Position numbers and translations under genes: made by a program
Source of the DNA: Bog-159 sp049511415
GTDB lineage: Bacteria; Acidobacteriota; Terriglobia; Bryobacterales; Bryobacteraceae
Assembly: GCA_049511415.1 (NCBI GenBank)
Contig: JBEKYC010000010.1
Span: 1 to 64,000 of the forward strand
Direction: 5' to 3'
DNA: 64,000 nucleotides
Part shown: positions 28,337 through 36,849 of the stretch, piece by piece
How positions within the stretch are numbered: the stretch's first letter is position 1
Layout: the number at the start of each line of letters is the position of its first letter
The notes under the pieces: model-generated
Told to the model about the DNA's origin: nothing
What the model saw: only the letters and a program-made list of their open reading frames with translations
Databases searched by the model: none

Positions 28337-28909
28337 TCACAGGTCCGGATCCCAGATATCCGCCATTTCGAGTACGAATCCTTCGACCGGGCCCTCGCCG
28401 GCTACCCGATCGGTGTTGACCATGCGCTCGGCACGGCGCCCCGGACGATCGATCTAAACCGACCGGCTCTCCGGATCAATCAACCAGGCGAGTTTGGCGC
28501 CGTTATCGACCCACTCGCGCATCTTTGCCTGCAGGGTTGACAGGCGGTCCTAAGGCGAGCGCAGCTCAACTACGAAATCCGGGCAGAGTGGCGGAAAACC
28601 GCGTTTCTGCGCCGCGGTCAGCCTCGCCAGGCGTGAGCGGAGAACCCACGACGCGTGCGCGCACATCGCCGCACCGTTGGGTAGCAGGTACATCAAACTG
28701 GGATCGAAACCCTTTCCCCGGCCGTCGCGCTTAGTCCAGCCATGCAACTGGAATAGGATCTCCACGTTTCGAACGGAAGTAGTCCAATCGCCAGGCGGCA
28801 GGATGCGGATTTTCCCGGCGGCGCTCCGTTCGATCCGAAGATCCGCGTGGGTTTCGCAATAGCGCTGAAAGATGGCTTCGTCGTTCAGCACCACTTGCAT
28901 TGCTTCCAT
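28337..28909 (-). pseudogene. Uma2-family (DUF820) endonuclease-like gene with two in-frame TAG codons
   Basis: An ATG at 28909 opens a 190-codon frame ending in TGA at 28337-28339 that reads as a complete Uma2/DUF820 protein, a PD-(D/E)xK-like fold. The first 119 codons include DFVVELRSP; the frame then meets TAG at 28550-28552 where the family has SPSD, continues as DRLSTLQAKMREWVDNGAKL and AWLIDPESRSV, meets a second TAG at 28454-28456, and goes on as IDRPGRRAERM to DIWDPDL. No frameshift is needed. The fold's D, E and K positions are all present. Two point mutations in a dead gene are the simplest reading; the first fits TCG to TAG. The end lies 4 bases from the rpoD stop. Confidence 0.8.
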
Positions 28910-28939
28910 GATATACGATTGTCTTAAACGGGAGGCATC

Positions 28940-30220
28940 ATGCAACGACGGACCTTTCTATTAGGCGCGACTCTGGCGCCCCTGGCCGCGCGGGCGGCTA
29001 ACGACACCGTAGGCATTGGCGTCATCGGCCTCGGCGGCCGGGGAACAGACCACCTCCGCTATTACAGCAAACTGCCGGACGCGCGCGTCGTCGCTATCTG
29101 CGACGTGAACCAGGCGCAGACCGAACGTGCCGCGCAAATGGTCGAGCGGCTCCACGGAGCGCCACCCCAAACCTATCAGGACCTGCGCAAGCTCTTCGAC
29201 GACAAAAACGTGGATGCGGTGTCCATCGCCACGCCGAATCACTGGCACGCCCTGGCCACCATCTGGGCATGTCAGGCCGGCAAAGACGTCTACTGCGAGA
29301 AGCCTGCCTGCTACAACCTCTTCGAAGGCCGCGCCATGGTGGCGGCCGCGCGCGCCAACCGGCGCATGGTCCAGATCGGCATGCAGGGCCGCAGCCTGGC
29401 CCATAAGCAGCGCGCCATGGATCTGCTGCACGCGGGCGCCATCGGGCAGGTTTATATGGCCCGCGGCATATGCTTCAAGCGCCGGCCCTCCATCGGCCAC
29501 GCACCCGCCGAGCCGGTTCCGGCCGGCCTGAACTGGGACCTCTTCCTGGGCCCTGCGCCTATGCGCGAGTACACCAAGAATCGCTACAAATACAACTGGC
29601 ATTGGTTCTGGGACACGGGCAACGGCGACATCGGCAATCAGGGTATACACGAGATGGATCTGGCGCGCCGCGGTCTCGGTCGCGAGCTTCCCAAGTCCGT
29701 GGTCTCCACCGGCGGCAAGTACGTGTATGACGACGACCAGGAGACACCCAACACCCAAATCGCCACATTCGACTATGGCGACGCCGAACTCGTCTTCGAA
29801 GTGCGCGGTCTGAATACCGGCGGCGAGCCGGGCATTCCGGCGTCCGGCCCTAACTTTATCGGAGTCACATTCTTCGGCAGCAAGGGCTTCATGTCAGTGG
29901 ATGAGCACGCCTTCCAGATCTTCCTGGGCGATAAGCGCGAGCCGGGCGAATCCATGCAGCACGCCGAGAACGAGATCGACGCCACCATCCCGCACATGGC
30001 GAATTTCCTGAAAGCGGTGAAGAGCCGGAACGCGGCGGATCTCACCGCGGACGTGGCCGTCGGCGCCACCTCCGCGGCGCTCGTGCACATGGCTAACATC
30101 AGCTACCGCGTGGGACGCAAGCTGAACTACGATGGCGCGACCGGCAAATTCACGGGAGACGATGAAGCCAACGCCATGCAGACGAGGCCCGTGTACCGGA
30201 GCCCGTACGTGGTTGCCTAG
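28940..30220 (+). CDS. Gfo/Idh/MocA-family oxidoreductase, Tat-exported
   Basis: 426-residue paralogue of the enzyme at 8897. Tat-type signal QRRTFLLGATLAPLAARA; Rossmann start VGIGVIGLGGRGTDHL; the shared blocks SIATPNHWHALATIWACQAG and EKPACYNLFEGRAM; C-terminal domain with YNWHWFWDTGNGDIGNQG. GGGAGG precedes the ATG by 6 bases. Its TAG stop shares the palindrome CTAG with the stop of the convergent PQQ-like gene, giving a 4-base overlap. Substrate unknown; export suggests a periplasmic sugar derivative. Confidence 0.93.
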   Translation: MQRRTFLLGATLAPLAARAANDTVGIGVIGLGGRGTDHLRYYSKLPDARVVAICDVNQAQTERAAQMVERLHGAPPQTYQDLRKLFDDKNVDAVSIATPNHWHALATIWACQAGKDVYCEKPACYNLFEGRAMVAAARANRRMVQIGMQGRSLAHKQRAMDLLHAGAIGQVYMARGICFKRRPSIGHAPAEPVPAGLNWDLFLGPAPMREYTKNRYKYNWHWFWDTGNGDIGNQGIHEMDLARRGLGRELPKSVVSTGGKYVYDDDQETPNTQIATFDYGDAELVFEVRGLNTGGEPGIPASGPNFIGVTFFGSKGFMSVDEHAFQIFLGDKREPGESMQHAENEIDATIPHMANFLKAVKSRNAADLTADVAVGATSAALVHMANISYRVGRKLNYDGATGKFTGDDEANAMQTRPVYRSPYVVA

Positions 30221-31872
30221 TGGCTCGCGCCGTCCGCCAATAACCCAAACGCAGCCACGCCGTTCGGGGTGCCTACGTACACTTTGCCGTTGGCGATGGT
30301 CGGTACCATGAACTTATTGCCGGCGCCGAAGTGGTCGCGCCCACCCGCGGCCTGATTGGTGTCGTAGAGCTCCTGCGCCAGGTTGCCGGCTGTGTAAGCA
30401 TACAGCACCGCCGTGGAATTGTTCTGCACGGCCCACAAGATTCCATTGTTGGTTCCATTCGCCGATATGCTGGGAGTGGCTCCGGGATACGGAAAACTTG
30501 TCGCAGTCGTGGACACTGGGGCCGTGGAAAGCAGCGCCTTGCTGAACTGGAACGCCCGGATCGGACCGCCCACGGCGCCGAAGTAGACTTCCCCGTTGTA
30601 ATAAGCCGGCATGGACCAGGCACCGCCGGGCAAAGCGCCATCTAACTCCTGATAAATGGCGCTGTCATTTTGCGGGTTGAACTTACCCATGTTATTGCGG
30701 TCCACCATGTAGATATTGCCGTCCTTGCCCGCGCCGATCGCCAGAGAGCGTGTGGCGCCGGTGGAATCCGTCATGTTTGGCAAGACTAGGGCGCCGCCCG
30801 AACCCAAATCTACGTCTCCAGCGGATTCGGCCGCTGTATTGTACATGGTGAAGTAGTCCGTTACCGTAAGGTGGTTGCTTGCGGCGGAGAGCTTGATGAA
30901 AGCATTGCCGAAATCTCCGCTGGTGGGGAACCCCTGCGCGTTCAGGGTCGTGTCGAAGGTGCCGTTGGCATCCAGGAAGTAAATATAACCGCTGGAATCC
31001 GCCGCCAGGCCCGCGCCCGAACCCCAGATAGCGCCCTCGGCGCCGTTCGGCGTCACGTCGATCACGCTAAGCTGCGCCAGCGTGGACCCGCTGTAGCCCA
31101 TGATCCAGCCGGTGTAGGGCGGATGATCGCAGTGCGATGCCCACGCCAGGTACACAACTCCGTTCAGCAAGAGCAGCCCGGAGCGCTCCTTGTACTGTTT
31201 CCCATCGAAATAGACTGTCCCGCCGCTGCCATCCTCGCCGGTCCCCGGATACTTTCCGGTAACTTCCACGGCCGTGGCCAGCGGATTTCCAGTGGCCAGA
31301 CTCACCTTATGCAACCGTTGATGATAGTTGCTGGATGAATCTTTACTCATAGCCACCGCGAAGATGGCGCCTCCCTCGGCAACCTGCGCAACCCGCGGCA
31401 TGCGCGCTGCCGGGGTGCCGGACTTCCCGGAAGACGACGACCCGGACTGCAACGCGATCACCGGTGTCGAGGTAATGCCAATCTGCGGAGCTACCTGATT
31501 GCAATTGCGGTCATCCGACGGCGTCTCACCGGTTCCCAGCAGGGACGCCTTCCAGATCTGTGCGCCCGAATCCGCGTCCAGCCCGTATAAGCTGTCGTTC
31601 TCGGTGGCCACGATCAGCAGGTTATGCGTGCCCTGGCTGGGCACGGAAATGCCGGCCGCATACAATGGCTGCGCATCCACTACGCCGTCCAGCGTCAACT
31701 GAAACAGCTTGCCGAACGTGGTCGAGTTGACGTTGCTGGTTGTGAGAATTGTTTCCGACAGGTTCTGTCCCGTACGCGCAACGTCGTTATGAAAGGTCAG
31801 CACATTGGTCTGTGCCGTCAATAACGTCCCCATCGCCGCGGCGGGAATTAACCAAAGTAACCGTATTCGCAT
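30217..31872 (-). CDS. Secreted PQQ-like beta-propeller protein
   Basis: 551 residues from the ATG at 31872, which is preceded by GGGAGAAAAG and begins a signal peptide (MRIRLLWLIPAAAMGTLLTA). The mature protein is a beta-propeller with PQQ-like blades: LFQLTLDGVVDAQPLYAAG, HNLLIVATENDSLYGLDADS, GAQIWKASLLG, YNGEVYFGAVGGPIRAF and NGKVYVGTPNGVAAFG. No dehydrogenase catalytic residues stand out, so it is probably a binding or structural propeller; this type is frequent in Solibacter-like genomes. Convergent with the oxidoreductase gene. Confidence 0.85.
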   Translation of the reverse strand: MRIRLLWLIPAAAMGTLLTAQTNVLTFHNDVARTGQNLSETILTTSNVNSTTFGKLFQLTLDGVVDAQPLYAAGISVPSQGTHNLLIVATENDSLYGLDADSGAQIWKASLLGTGETPSDDRNCNQVAPQIGITSTPVIALQSGSSSSGKSGTPAARMPRVAQVAEGGAIFAVAMSKDSSSNYHQRLHKVSLATGNPLATAVEVTGKYPGTGEDGSGGTVYFDGKQYKERSGLLLLNGVVYLAWASHCDHPPYTGWIMGYSGSTLAQLSVIDVTPNGAEGAIWGSGAGLAADSSGYIYFLDANGTFDTTLNAQGFPTSGDFGNAFIKLSAASNHLTVTDYFTMYNTAAESAGDVDLGSGGALVLPNMTDSTGATRSLAIGAGKDGNIYMVDRNNMGKFNPQNDSAIYQELDGALPGGAWSMPAYYNGEVYFGAVGGPIRAFQFSKALLSTAPVSTTATSFPYPGATPSISANGTNNGILWAVQNNSTAVLYAYTAGNLAQELYDTNQAAGGRDHFGAGNKFMVPTIANGKVYVGTPNGVAAFGLLADGASH

Positions 31873-31922
31873 CTTTTCTCCCTCCCCTACGCAAAATGCT
31901 ACCGCGTTGCCGCGTTTTGCTG

Positions 31923-33359
31923 TCACCGCAGCTTGTAGCGCTGCACTTTCCCCGTAGCCGTTTTAGGTAACTCGTCCAGAAACTCAATCCGGCGGGGACA
32001 CTTGTAGCCTGCCAACTGACGGTGCAAAAACCCGAGCAATTCGACGGCCAGTGCATTCCCGGCGCGCTCCGGCTGCTTCAAGGCGACGAACGCGCACACC
32101 ATCGGCAGGCCTTCCTCTCCTGTTCGCGACACGACCGCCGCTTCGAGCACGGCCGTATGCTCCGCCAGGCATCCCTCAATCTCGATGGGCGAGACCCACT
32201 CCCCCGACACGCGGAACATATCGTCGGATCGCCCCGCGTACCAATAGTAGCCGTCCCCGTCCACGCGATACTTATCGCCGCTGAAGAACCAGCCGTCCCG
32301 CATGCGCTGGGCGGTAAGTTGCGGGCGGTTCCAATAGTGCGGCGAATTGCTGAGGCCCCGCACCCATAAGTCGCCCGTTTCGCCGCTGGCGGGTTCATTT
32401 CCATTTTCATCCGTAATGCGAAGCTCATACCCGGACACCGCCACCCCGGAGCTGCCGGGACGCACGCATCCTGGCCGGTTCGAGATGTAGATGTGCAAGA
32501 CCTCGGTTGAACCGATGCCATCCAGGATTTCGAAGCCAAAGCGGTCGCGCCAGCGCCGCCAGATCTCGGCGGGTAGCGGTTCCGCCGCCGAGACGCCCAG
32601 CCGCACGCTGGTGAGGTCGTACGGATTAGCCGCGTCCGTCTCGCGCAGCATAGCGGCAAGGTGCGTCGGCACGGAAAAGAATAGCGTGGGCTTATGCTCG
32701 TGCGCACAGGCCAGAATGGCGCTCGCCAGCGGCTTGCCTGGATAAAGCACGGTAGTCGCGCCGGCGTAGAAAGGGAACATCAGCCCGTTTCCCAGCCCAT
32801 AGGCGTGAAACAACTTGGCGGACGAGAAAGCGACATCGTCTGGTTCGATGTCCAGTACGCCGCGCGCGTAGCCTTCGCAACAAGTCAGCCAATCCGCGTG
32901 ACGATGCACTGCCGCCTTGGGTGGTCCCGTGCTGCCGGAAGTCCACAACCAAAAAGCCGGATCGTCCGCCGGCGTGTTTGCAGCCTCGAGTTCGGCCGAT
33001 TCCAGCGCGCCATCGAGCGGTGTGCTCTCGCTGATCACGACCTTCGCTCGGCTCTCTTCGATCAGATACGCGTGATCCGGCGGCCGCAGCGCCGTACTCG
33101 TGGGAACCGCCACCGCGCCGATCTTCATCGCGCCGAAATACGCGGCTACGAATTCAGGCGAATCCGGCAGGATGATCAGCACGCGATCGCCCGGTCCCAC
33201 GCCCCGGCGCCGCAAAGCGTTTCCAGCCTGGTTGACCCGTGCCGCGATCTCGTCGTACGTGTAGCGGCGCCCGGCGCAAATAACCGCCGTCTTTCCGGCC
33301 CGGCCCTCCGCCAGGTGCCGGTCGACAAAGTGGAACGCGAGATTGAACCGCTCGGGCAC
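31923..33359 (-). CDS. Benzoate-CoA-ligase-type acyl-CoA synthetase
   Basis: 478-residue ANL-superfamily enzyme that activates a carboxylate with ATP and CoA. Adenylation motifs: TSGSTGPPKAAVH (phosphate loop), ILDGIGSTEVLHIYISN, GDKYRVDGDGYYWYAGR and the C-terminal catalytic lysine in PKTATGKVQRYKLR. The SSAKLFHAYGLGNGLMFPF and GSTEVLHIYISN runs are characteristic of benzoate-CoA ligases, though the protein is somewhat shorter than most. It starts with GTG at 33359, directly after the TAG of the TPR gene. No benzoyl-CoA pathway gene is nearby, so the substrate is a guess from motif resemblance. Confidence 0.88.
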   Translation of the reverse strand: MPERFNLAFHFVDRHLAEGRAGKTAVICAGRRYTYDEIAARVNQAGNALRRRGVGPGDRVLIILPDSPEFVAAYFGAMKIGAVAVPTSTALRPPDHAYLIEESRAKVVISESTPLDGALESAELEAANTPADDPAFWLWTSGSTGPPKAAVHRHADWLTCCEGYARGVLDIEPDDVAFSSAKLFHAYGLGNGLMFPFYAGATTVLYPGKPLASAILACAHEHKPTLFFSVPTHLAAMLRETDAANPYDLTSVRLGVSAAEPLPAEIWRRWRDRFGFEILDGIGSTEVLHIYISNRPGCVRPGSSGVAVSGYELRITDENGNEPASGETGDLWVRGLSNSPHYWNRPQLTAQRMRDGWFFSGDKYRVDGDGYYWYAGRSDDMFRVSGEWVSPIEIEGCLAEHTAVLEAAVVSRTGEEGLPMVCAFVALKQPERAGNALAVELLGFLHRQLAGYKCPRRIEFLDELPKTATGKVQRYKLR

Positions 33360-33788
33360 CTAGCGCAAGCTGGCGATCCGCTTCCGGATCTCCGCCGCGT
33401 CCTTGGCGTCGGGCTGCAACTCCAGGTACTGGTTGTAGGCCTCTTTGGCGTCCTTGGAGTTCTTCCGTTTCTCCTCCGCCTCTCCCAAACGCAGCCAGGC
33501 TTCCGCCAGCTTCGGATTCCAGCGCGTCGCCTCCCGAAAACGCCCCGCGGCCGCCTTGTAGCTGTGTTTCTTCCAGTACTCCTCGCCGACAACTAGTTCC
33601 TTCTTCGCCTGCAGCGGATTGAACGAGTAGTCCTTCGGCTTGAGGTTGGCATCCTCTTCCGGCGGTTCTTGTTCTTCCGGCGGCTGTTGTTGCGCGGGTG
33701 GTTTGGCAGGCGGTTTGGATTGCTCCTGCGCCCCGGCAGCGAGCGCCATCAGGCCGGAAAATAGCAGGGCAAAGACCCAGCGTGACAT
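33360..33788 (-). CDS. Secreted TPR-repeat protein
   Basis: 142 residues from the ATG at 33788, which begins a signal peptide (MSRWVFALLFSGLMALAAGAQ). A Pro/Gln/Glu-rich linker is followed by two to three TPR helices (GEEYWKKHSYKAAAGRFREA, WNPKLAEAWLRLGEAEEKR, SKDAKEAYNQYLELQPDAKD). Probably a periplasmic protein-interaction module. It is the first gene of a minus-strand pair with the acyl-CoA ligase and is divergent from uvrC with 25 bases between start codons. Confidence 0.8.
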   Translation of the reverse strand: MSRWVFALLFSGLMALAAGAQEQSKPPAKPPAQQQPPEEQEPPEEDANLKPKDYSFNPLQAKKELVVGEEYWKKHSYKAAAGRFREATRWNPKLAEAWLRLGEAEEKRKNSKDAKEAYNQYLELQPDAKDAAEIRKRIASLR

Positions 33789-33794
33789 AATTAA

Positions 33795-33802
33795 AGTATA
33801 GC
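33795..33802. promoter_or_regulatory. Shared divergent -10 region between the TPR gene and uvrC
   Basis: The bases AGTATAGC read on the minus strand as TATACT followed after 6 bases by the TPR start codon, and on the plus strand as TATAGC followed after 11 bases by the uvrC ATG. Both genes would have almost no 5' leader and could not be transcribed from here at the same moment. Confidence 0.4.
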
Positions 33803-33813
33803 CTCCCATCGCG

Positions 33814-35634
33814 ATGGATCTGCGTGACAAAGCGGCCCAGTTGCCCCTGTCGCCTGGCGTGTACCTCTACAAAGACGCCGCCGGCACGGTGATCTACGTC
33901 GGCAAGGCCAAAAGCCTGCGCGCCCGCGTGCGCAGCTACTTCTCCGACGACCGCCTCGCCGACACGAAAACCGGAACCCTTATCGCCGAAGCCGTTGACG
34001 TCGATTACATCCTGGTCGATAACAACAAAGAAGCGCTGGCGCTTGAAAACAATCTCATCAAACAATGGAAGCCGCGCTTCAATATCCTGCTGCGCGACGA
34101 CAAAACGTATCCCTACGTCAAGCTGACCGCTGAAAAGTATCCCCGCGTGTATGTCACCCGGCGCCTGCGCAAGGATGGCGCCACTTACTACGGTCCCTAC
34201 TTTCCGGGCAACCTGGCGCATCGCCTGGTGCACTTCATCCACCGGCATTTTCTGGTGCCGTCGTGCAAAGTAGATCTGACCCGCTACCATCCCAAGCCTT
34301 GCTTGCAATACCACATCCACCGCTGCCTGGGACCCTGCGTGGAAGGCCTGACCACCGACGATACTTACGCCCGCGCCGTGCGCGACGTGCGTCTGTTCCT
34401 GGAAGGCCGCCACGGCGATCTGGCCGCGGAACTGCGCACCCGCATGCAAGCCGCGTCCGATGCCACGCGCTTCGAAGAAGCCGGCTCCCTCCGCGATCTG
34501 CTGGCCACGGTCGAAGAGCTCGACGAACGCCAGAAGATGGCCGCCGCCAAAGGGGACGATATCGATATCTTCGCCGCCTACGCCGAGCCGCCGCTGGTGG
34601 CGCTCAACGTCTTCCACCTGCGCAACGGCCAGATTGTCGACCGCCGCGAATACTTCTGGGAAGATCAGCCCGAATACGACGAGCCCCAATTCTTCTCCGC
34701 GCTGCTGAAGCAAATCTATCTCGACCAGCGCTACGTGCCCGCCATCATCCACGTGCCTGCCGACTTCGAAGATCGGGAAGAACTCGAAGATCTCCTCTCC
34801 GAAAAGCGCAATCGTAAAGTGGAGATCCACACCCCGCAGCGCGGCCAGAAGAAAGCCCTGCTCGACTTGGTGGAGACCAACGCCAAACACAGTTTCGATG
34901 CGCGCTTCCGCGTGCTGAAGCCAACCTCGCACGCCATTCAGGAGGCCGTGCAGGACGCGCTCAACCTGCCCGAACCGCCCAAACGGATCGAGTGTTTCGA
35001 TATCTCCCACATACAGGGCACCGACAAGGTCGCCAGCATGGTGGTTTGGGAAGACGGCAAGATGAAGAAGTCCGACTACCGCAAATTCATCATCCGCACG
35101 GTCATAGGCAACGACGATTTCGCAAGTATGCGCGAGGTGGTGACGCGCCGCTACGCGCGCCTGCAGCAGGAAAACCAGCCCATGCCCGGCCTGGTGCTGA
35201 TCGATGGCGGCCTCGGCCAGCTTCACGCCGCGGCTGATGCGCTGGAGGCCATCGGCATCATCAACCAGCCATTGGCATCCATCGCCAAGCGCGAGGAGAT
35301 CATCTACGTCTACGGCCAGGAGGATGAGCCCATCGTTCTCGACCGCTTCTCGCCGATCCTGCATCTGGTGCAATCCATCCGCGACGAAGCGCATCGTTTT
35401 GCCGTGACCTTCCATCGCACGCGCCGCAATGCGCAGCGCCTGACCTCCGAGCTCGACCAGATCGAAGGCGTCGGCGAGCGCACCGTGCAGAAGCTGCTGA
35501 AGCACTTCGGCAGCTCGGAATTAGTGAAGGCGGCCGATGAAGAGCAACTTACGGCAGTCGTAGGGCGGGCGGCCGCGCGTCGCGTGAAACGGTATTACGA
35601 AGAGCAGTTGGCAGCCATGCAGCCTCGATCATAG
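33814..35634 (+). CDS. uvrC: UvrABC system protein C, excinuclease
   Basis: 606-residue nucleotide-excision-repair nuclease that makes both incisions around a lesion with UvrB. GIY-YIG domain at 13-92 (SPGVYLYKDAAG, VIYVGKAKSLRARV), Cys-containing middle (HPKPCLQYHIHRCLGPC), UVR domain (ATRFEEAGSLRDLLATVEEL), RNase-H-like 5' nuclease (KRIECFDISHIQGTDKVASM, LVLIDGGLGQLHAA, RDEAHRFAVTFHR) and C-terminal HhH (IEGVGERTVQKLLKHFGSS). Length equals the family norm. A diverged second copy of the last 45 codons lies at 36391-36519. Confidence 0.97.
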   Translation: MDLRDKAAQLPLSPGVYLYKDAAGTVIYVGKAKSLRARVRSYFSDDRLADTKTGTLIAEAVDVDYILVDNNKEALALENNLIKQWKPRFNILLRDDKTYPYVKLTAEKYPRVYVTRRLRKDGATYYGPYFPGNLAHRLVHFIHRHFLVPSCKVDLTRYHPKPCLQYHIHRCLGPCVEGLTTDDTYARAVRDVRLFLEGRHGDLAAELRTRMQAASDATRFEEAGSLRDLLATVEELDERQKMAAAKGDDIDIFAAYAEPPLVALNVFHLRNGQIVDRREYFWEDQPEYDEPQFFSALLKQIYLDQRYVPAIIHVPADFEDREELEDLLSEKRNRKVEIHTPQRGQKKALLDLVETNAKHSFDARFRVLKPTSHAIQEAVQDALNLPEPPKRIECFDISHIQGTDKVASMVVWEDGKMKKSDYRKFIIRTVIGNDDFASMREVVTRRYARLQQENQPMPGLVLIDGGLGQLHAAADALEAIGIINQPLASIAKREEIIYVYGQEDEPIVLDRFSPILHLVQSIRDEAHRFAVTFHRTRRNAQRLTSELDQIEGVGERTVQKLLKHFGSSELVKAADEEQLTAVVGRAAARRVKRYYEEQLAAMQPRS

Positions 35635-35661
35635 GGCGAAGGGGCTTACGGATCGGGGGAA

Positions 35662-36022
35662 TTAGGACGCGCCGGCCATCGGTTCCCAAGGATTGACCAC
35701 GGGAATCCCCCACATACTGAAGTCCGTCACGTTGCGGGTCACGACGGACAGGCCGTGGTGTTTGGCAGTGGCCGCCATCAGGCCGTCGATAATGGCGAGC
35801 GCGATTCCTCTGAGTTGCGCCTGTCCTGCCATCGTGCCCCAGAGATCCGCAATCTCGCTGTTAATCGGCAACACTCGATTCCCGAATCGAGCAGGAAGAT
35901 CCGTTTCCAGCCATCTTTCCAGTTCGTCGCGTTTCCTGCCCGCCACCAGCACAGTCGTCCCTTTGCGAATCTCGCCCAGTGTACTCGGAGATGACATTGG
36001 TATCGAGCAGATACCCGTTCAT
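35662..36022 (-). pseudogene. VapC/FitB-type PIN toxin with internal deletion and frameshift
   Basis: The ATG at 36022 overlaps the antitoxin stop (ATGA) and starts a PIN domain: MNGYLLDTNVISE. After that Glu the frame runs into unrelated sequence. One base over, the frame reads STLGEIRKGTTVLVAGRKR and continues as a normal PIN C-terminus: ERWLETDLPARFGNRVLPIN, then IDGLMAATAKHHGLSVVTRNVTDF and NPWEP, ending at 35662. Compared with family members, roughly 30 codons between ISE and TLGEIRKG are missing and the reading frame is lost. The toxin should be inactive unless translation restarts at the ATG at 35997, which would omit the first catalytic Asp. Confidence 0.8.
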
Positions 36023-36252
36023 AGCTCGATAGCACGGCCCGGGTCTTTGTCACGCTCCAGGTTTATGCCGGAACCCGCCAGCGGCGACTGCATCAGGAAT
36101 TCGGAGAGAGTTTGTTTGCGCTGGTGCGGCGCCGGCCTAACCGCCTGTTCGAGCAGACTGGCAGCATAGGCGGTGACCTCCAGGCCGCGGCGAGCAGCCT
36201 GAGCGGCCAACTCACGCTCGACGTCGGGCTTGACTTCGACCAGAAGACTCAT
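36019..36252 (-). CDS. VapB-type antitoxin
   Basis: 77-residue antitoxin, start ATG at 36252. The N-terminal part (MSLLVEVKPDVERELAAQAA, RRGLEVTAYAASLLEQAV) resembles a ribbon-helix-helix DNA-binding domain. The tail (LSEFLMQSPLAGSGINLERD...GRAIEL) matches the toxin-wrapping tail common upstream of FitB/VapC toxins. A palindrome over the likely promoter fits autorepression. The antitoxin is intact although its toxin is not, so it may persist as a repressor or as protection against related toxins. Confidence 0.8.
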   Translation of the reverse strand: MSLLVEVKPDVERELAAQAARRGLEVTAYAASLLEQAVRPAPHQRKQTLSEFLMQSPLAGSGINLERDKDPGRAIEL

Positions 36253-36253
36253 T

Positions 36254-36267
36254 CTGAATTCAGTATA
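36254..36267 (-). promoter_or_regulatory. Antitoxin promoter with palindromic operator
   Basis: On the minus strand TATACT (36267-36262) ends 9 bases before the antitoxin ATG. The perfect 10-base palindrome CTGAATTCAG (36254-36263) overlaps that box by two bases and fills most of the gap to the start codon. This is the position expected for an autoregulatory antitoxin operator. Confidence 0.5.
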
Positions 36268-36390
36268 GGCCATCCTCGTGGGACCAATGAGCATCGAAAC
36301 GAACGTGCAGCGATGCACTTCTCGCTCGGCCGGGAAGACGAGCCCAACGAACTCAGGGCCGCTCCTCAACTGGCGCTCATAGGACATTTC

Positions 36391-36519
36391 GTGAAAGCGC
36401 TGAAGCACTTCGGCAGCTCGGAGTTAGTGAAGGCGGCCGATGAAGAACAACTTACGGCCGTCAAGGGACGGGTGAAGCGATATTACGAGGAGCGACTGGC
36501 TGTGCGTCAGCACGAGTGA
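36391..36519 (+). pseudogene. Diverged second copy of the uvrC 3' end
   Basis: Reads VKALKHFGSSELVKAADEEQ and then LTAVKGRVKRYYEERLAVRQ before a TGA, matching the last part of UvrC encoded at 35485-35634. The copies differ at several sites, many in third codon positions (GAA/GAG, GAG/GAA, GCA/GCC), and the copy lacks three codons of the AAARR stretch. It has no 5' part of uvrC. Silent differences suggest it came from a related functional gene rather than from a recent local duplication. Confidence 0.8.
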
Positions 36520-36849
36520 GTTTTCGCGCGATCTACGAAGCGTGCCGGATCGCGAATACTTACTTTCGCCGTGAGGCCAATGCCCCGACTCAGGAGTCAG
36601 AACCGCAGTTCGATATATTCTTGCGTGGTTTGTTAAGTCGAGAGGCAGTGGCGCCGATCGCATGGTCTGGTAACGAGCCGCCCGCCCGCCCTCGTGTTAG
36701 AAATTCTGAGGGATTACTTCGACCGGCCGTAGTCCAGTATCATCAGCGGCCCACGACCGACCCATTCATCCTGTGGTTCCGGGAACAATTCAATGCAGCG
36801 CCGGGAGCCGATCTGAGTCTCAGGCTAATTCGCCGCGGAACGCCACATC
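36520..36849. other. Intergenic stretch between two toxin-antitoxin remnants
   Basis: About 330 bases. Frames cross it on the plus strand but none resembles a known protein, and no RNA or repeat is evident. It lies between the uvrC-tail copy and the frameshifted RelE-like gene and is probably acquired or eroded DNA. Confidence 0.4.

Noticed and set aside
28337..28909. Pyrrolysine-type recoding or amber suppression in the Uma2 gene
   Set aside because: No suppressor tRNA or PylS gene is in view, TAG is used as a normal stop by neighbouring genes, and Uma2 genes are often inactivated. Kept only as a point to check.
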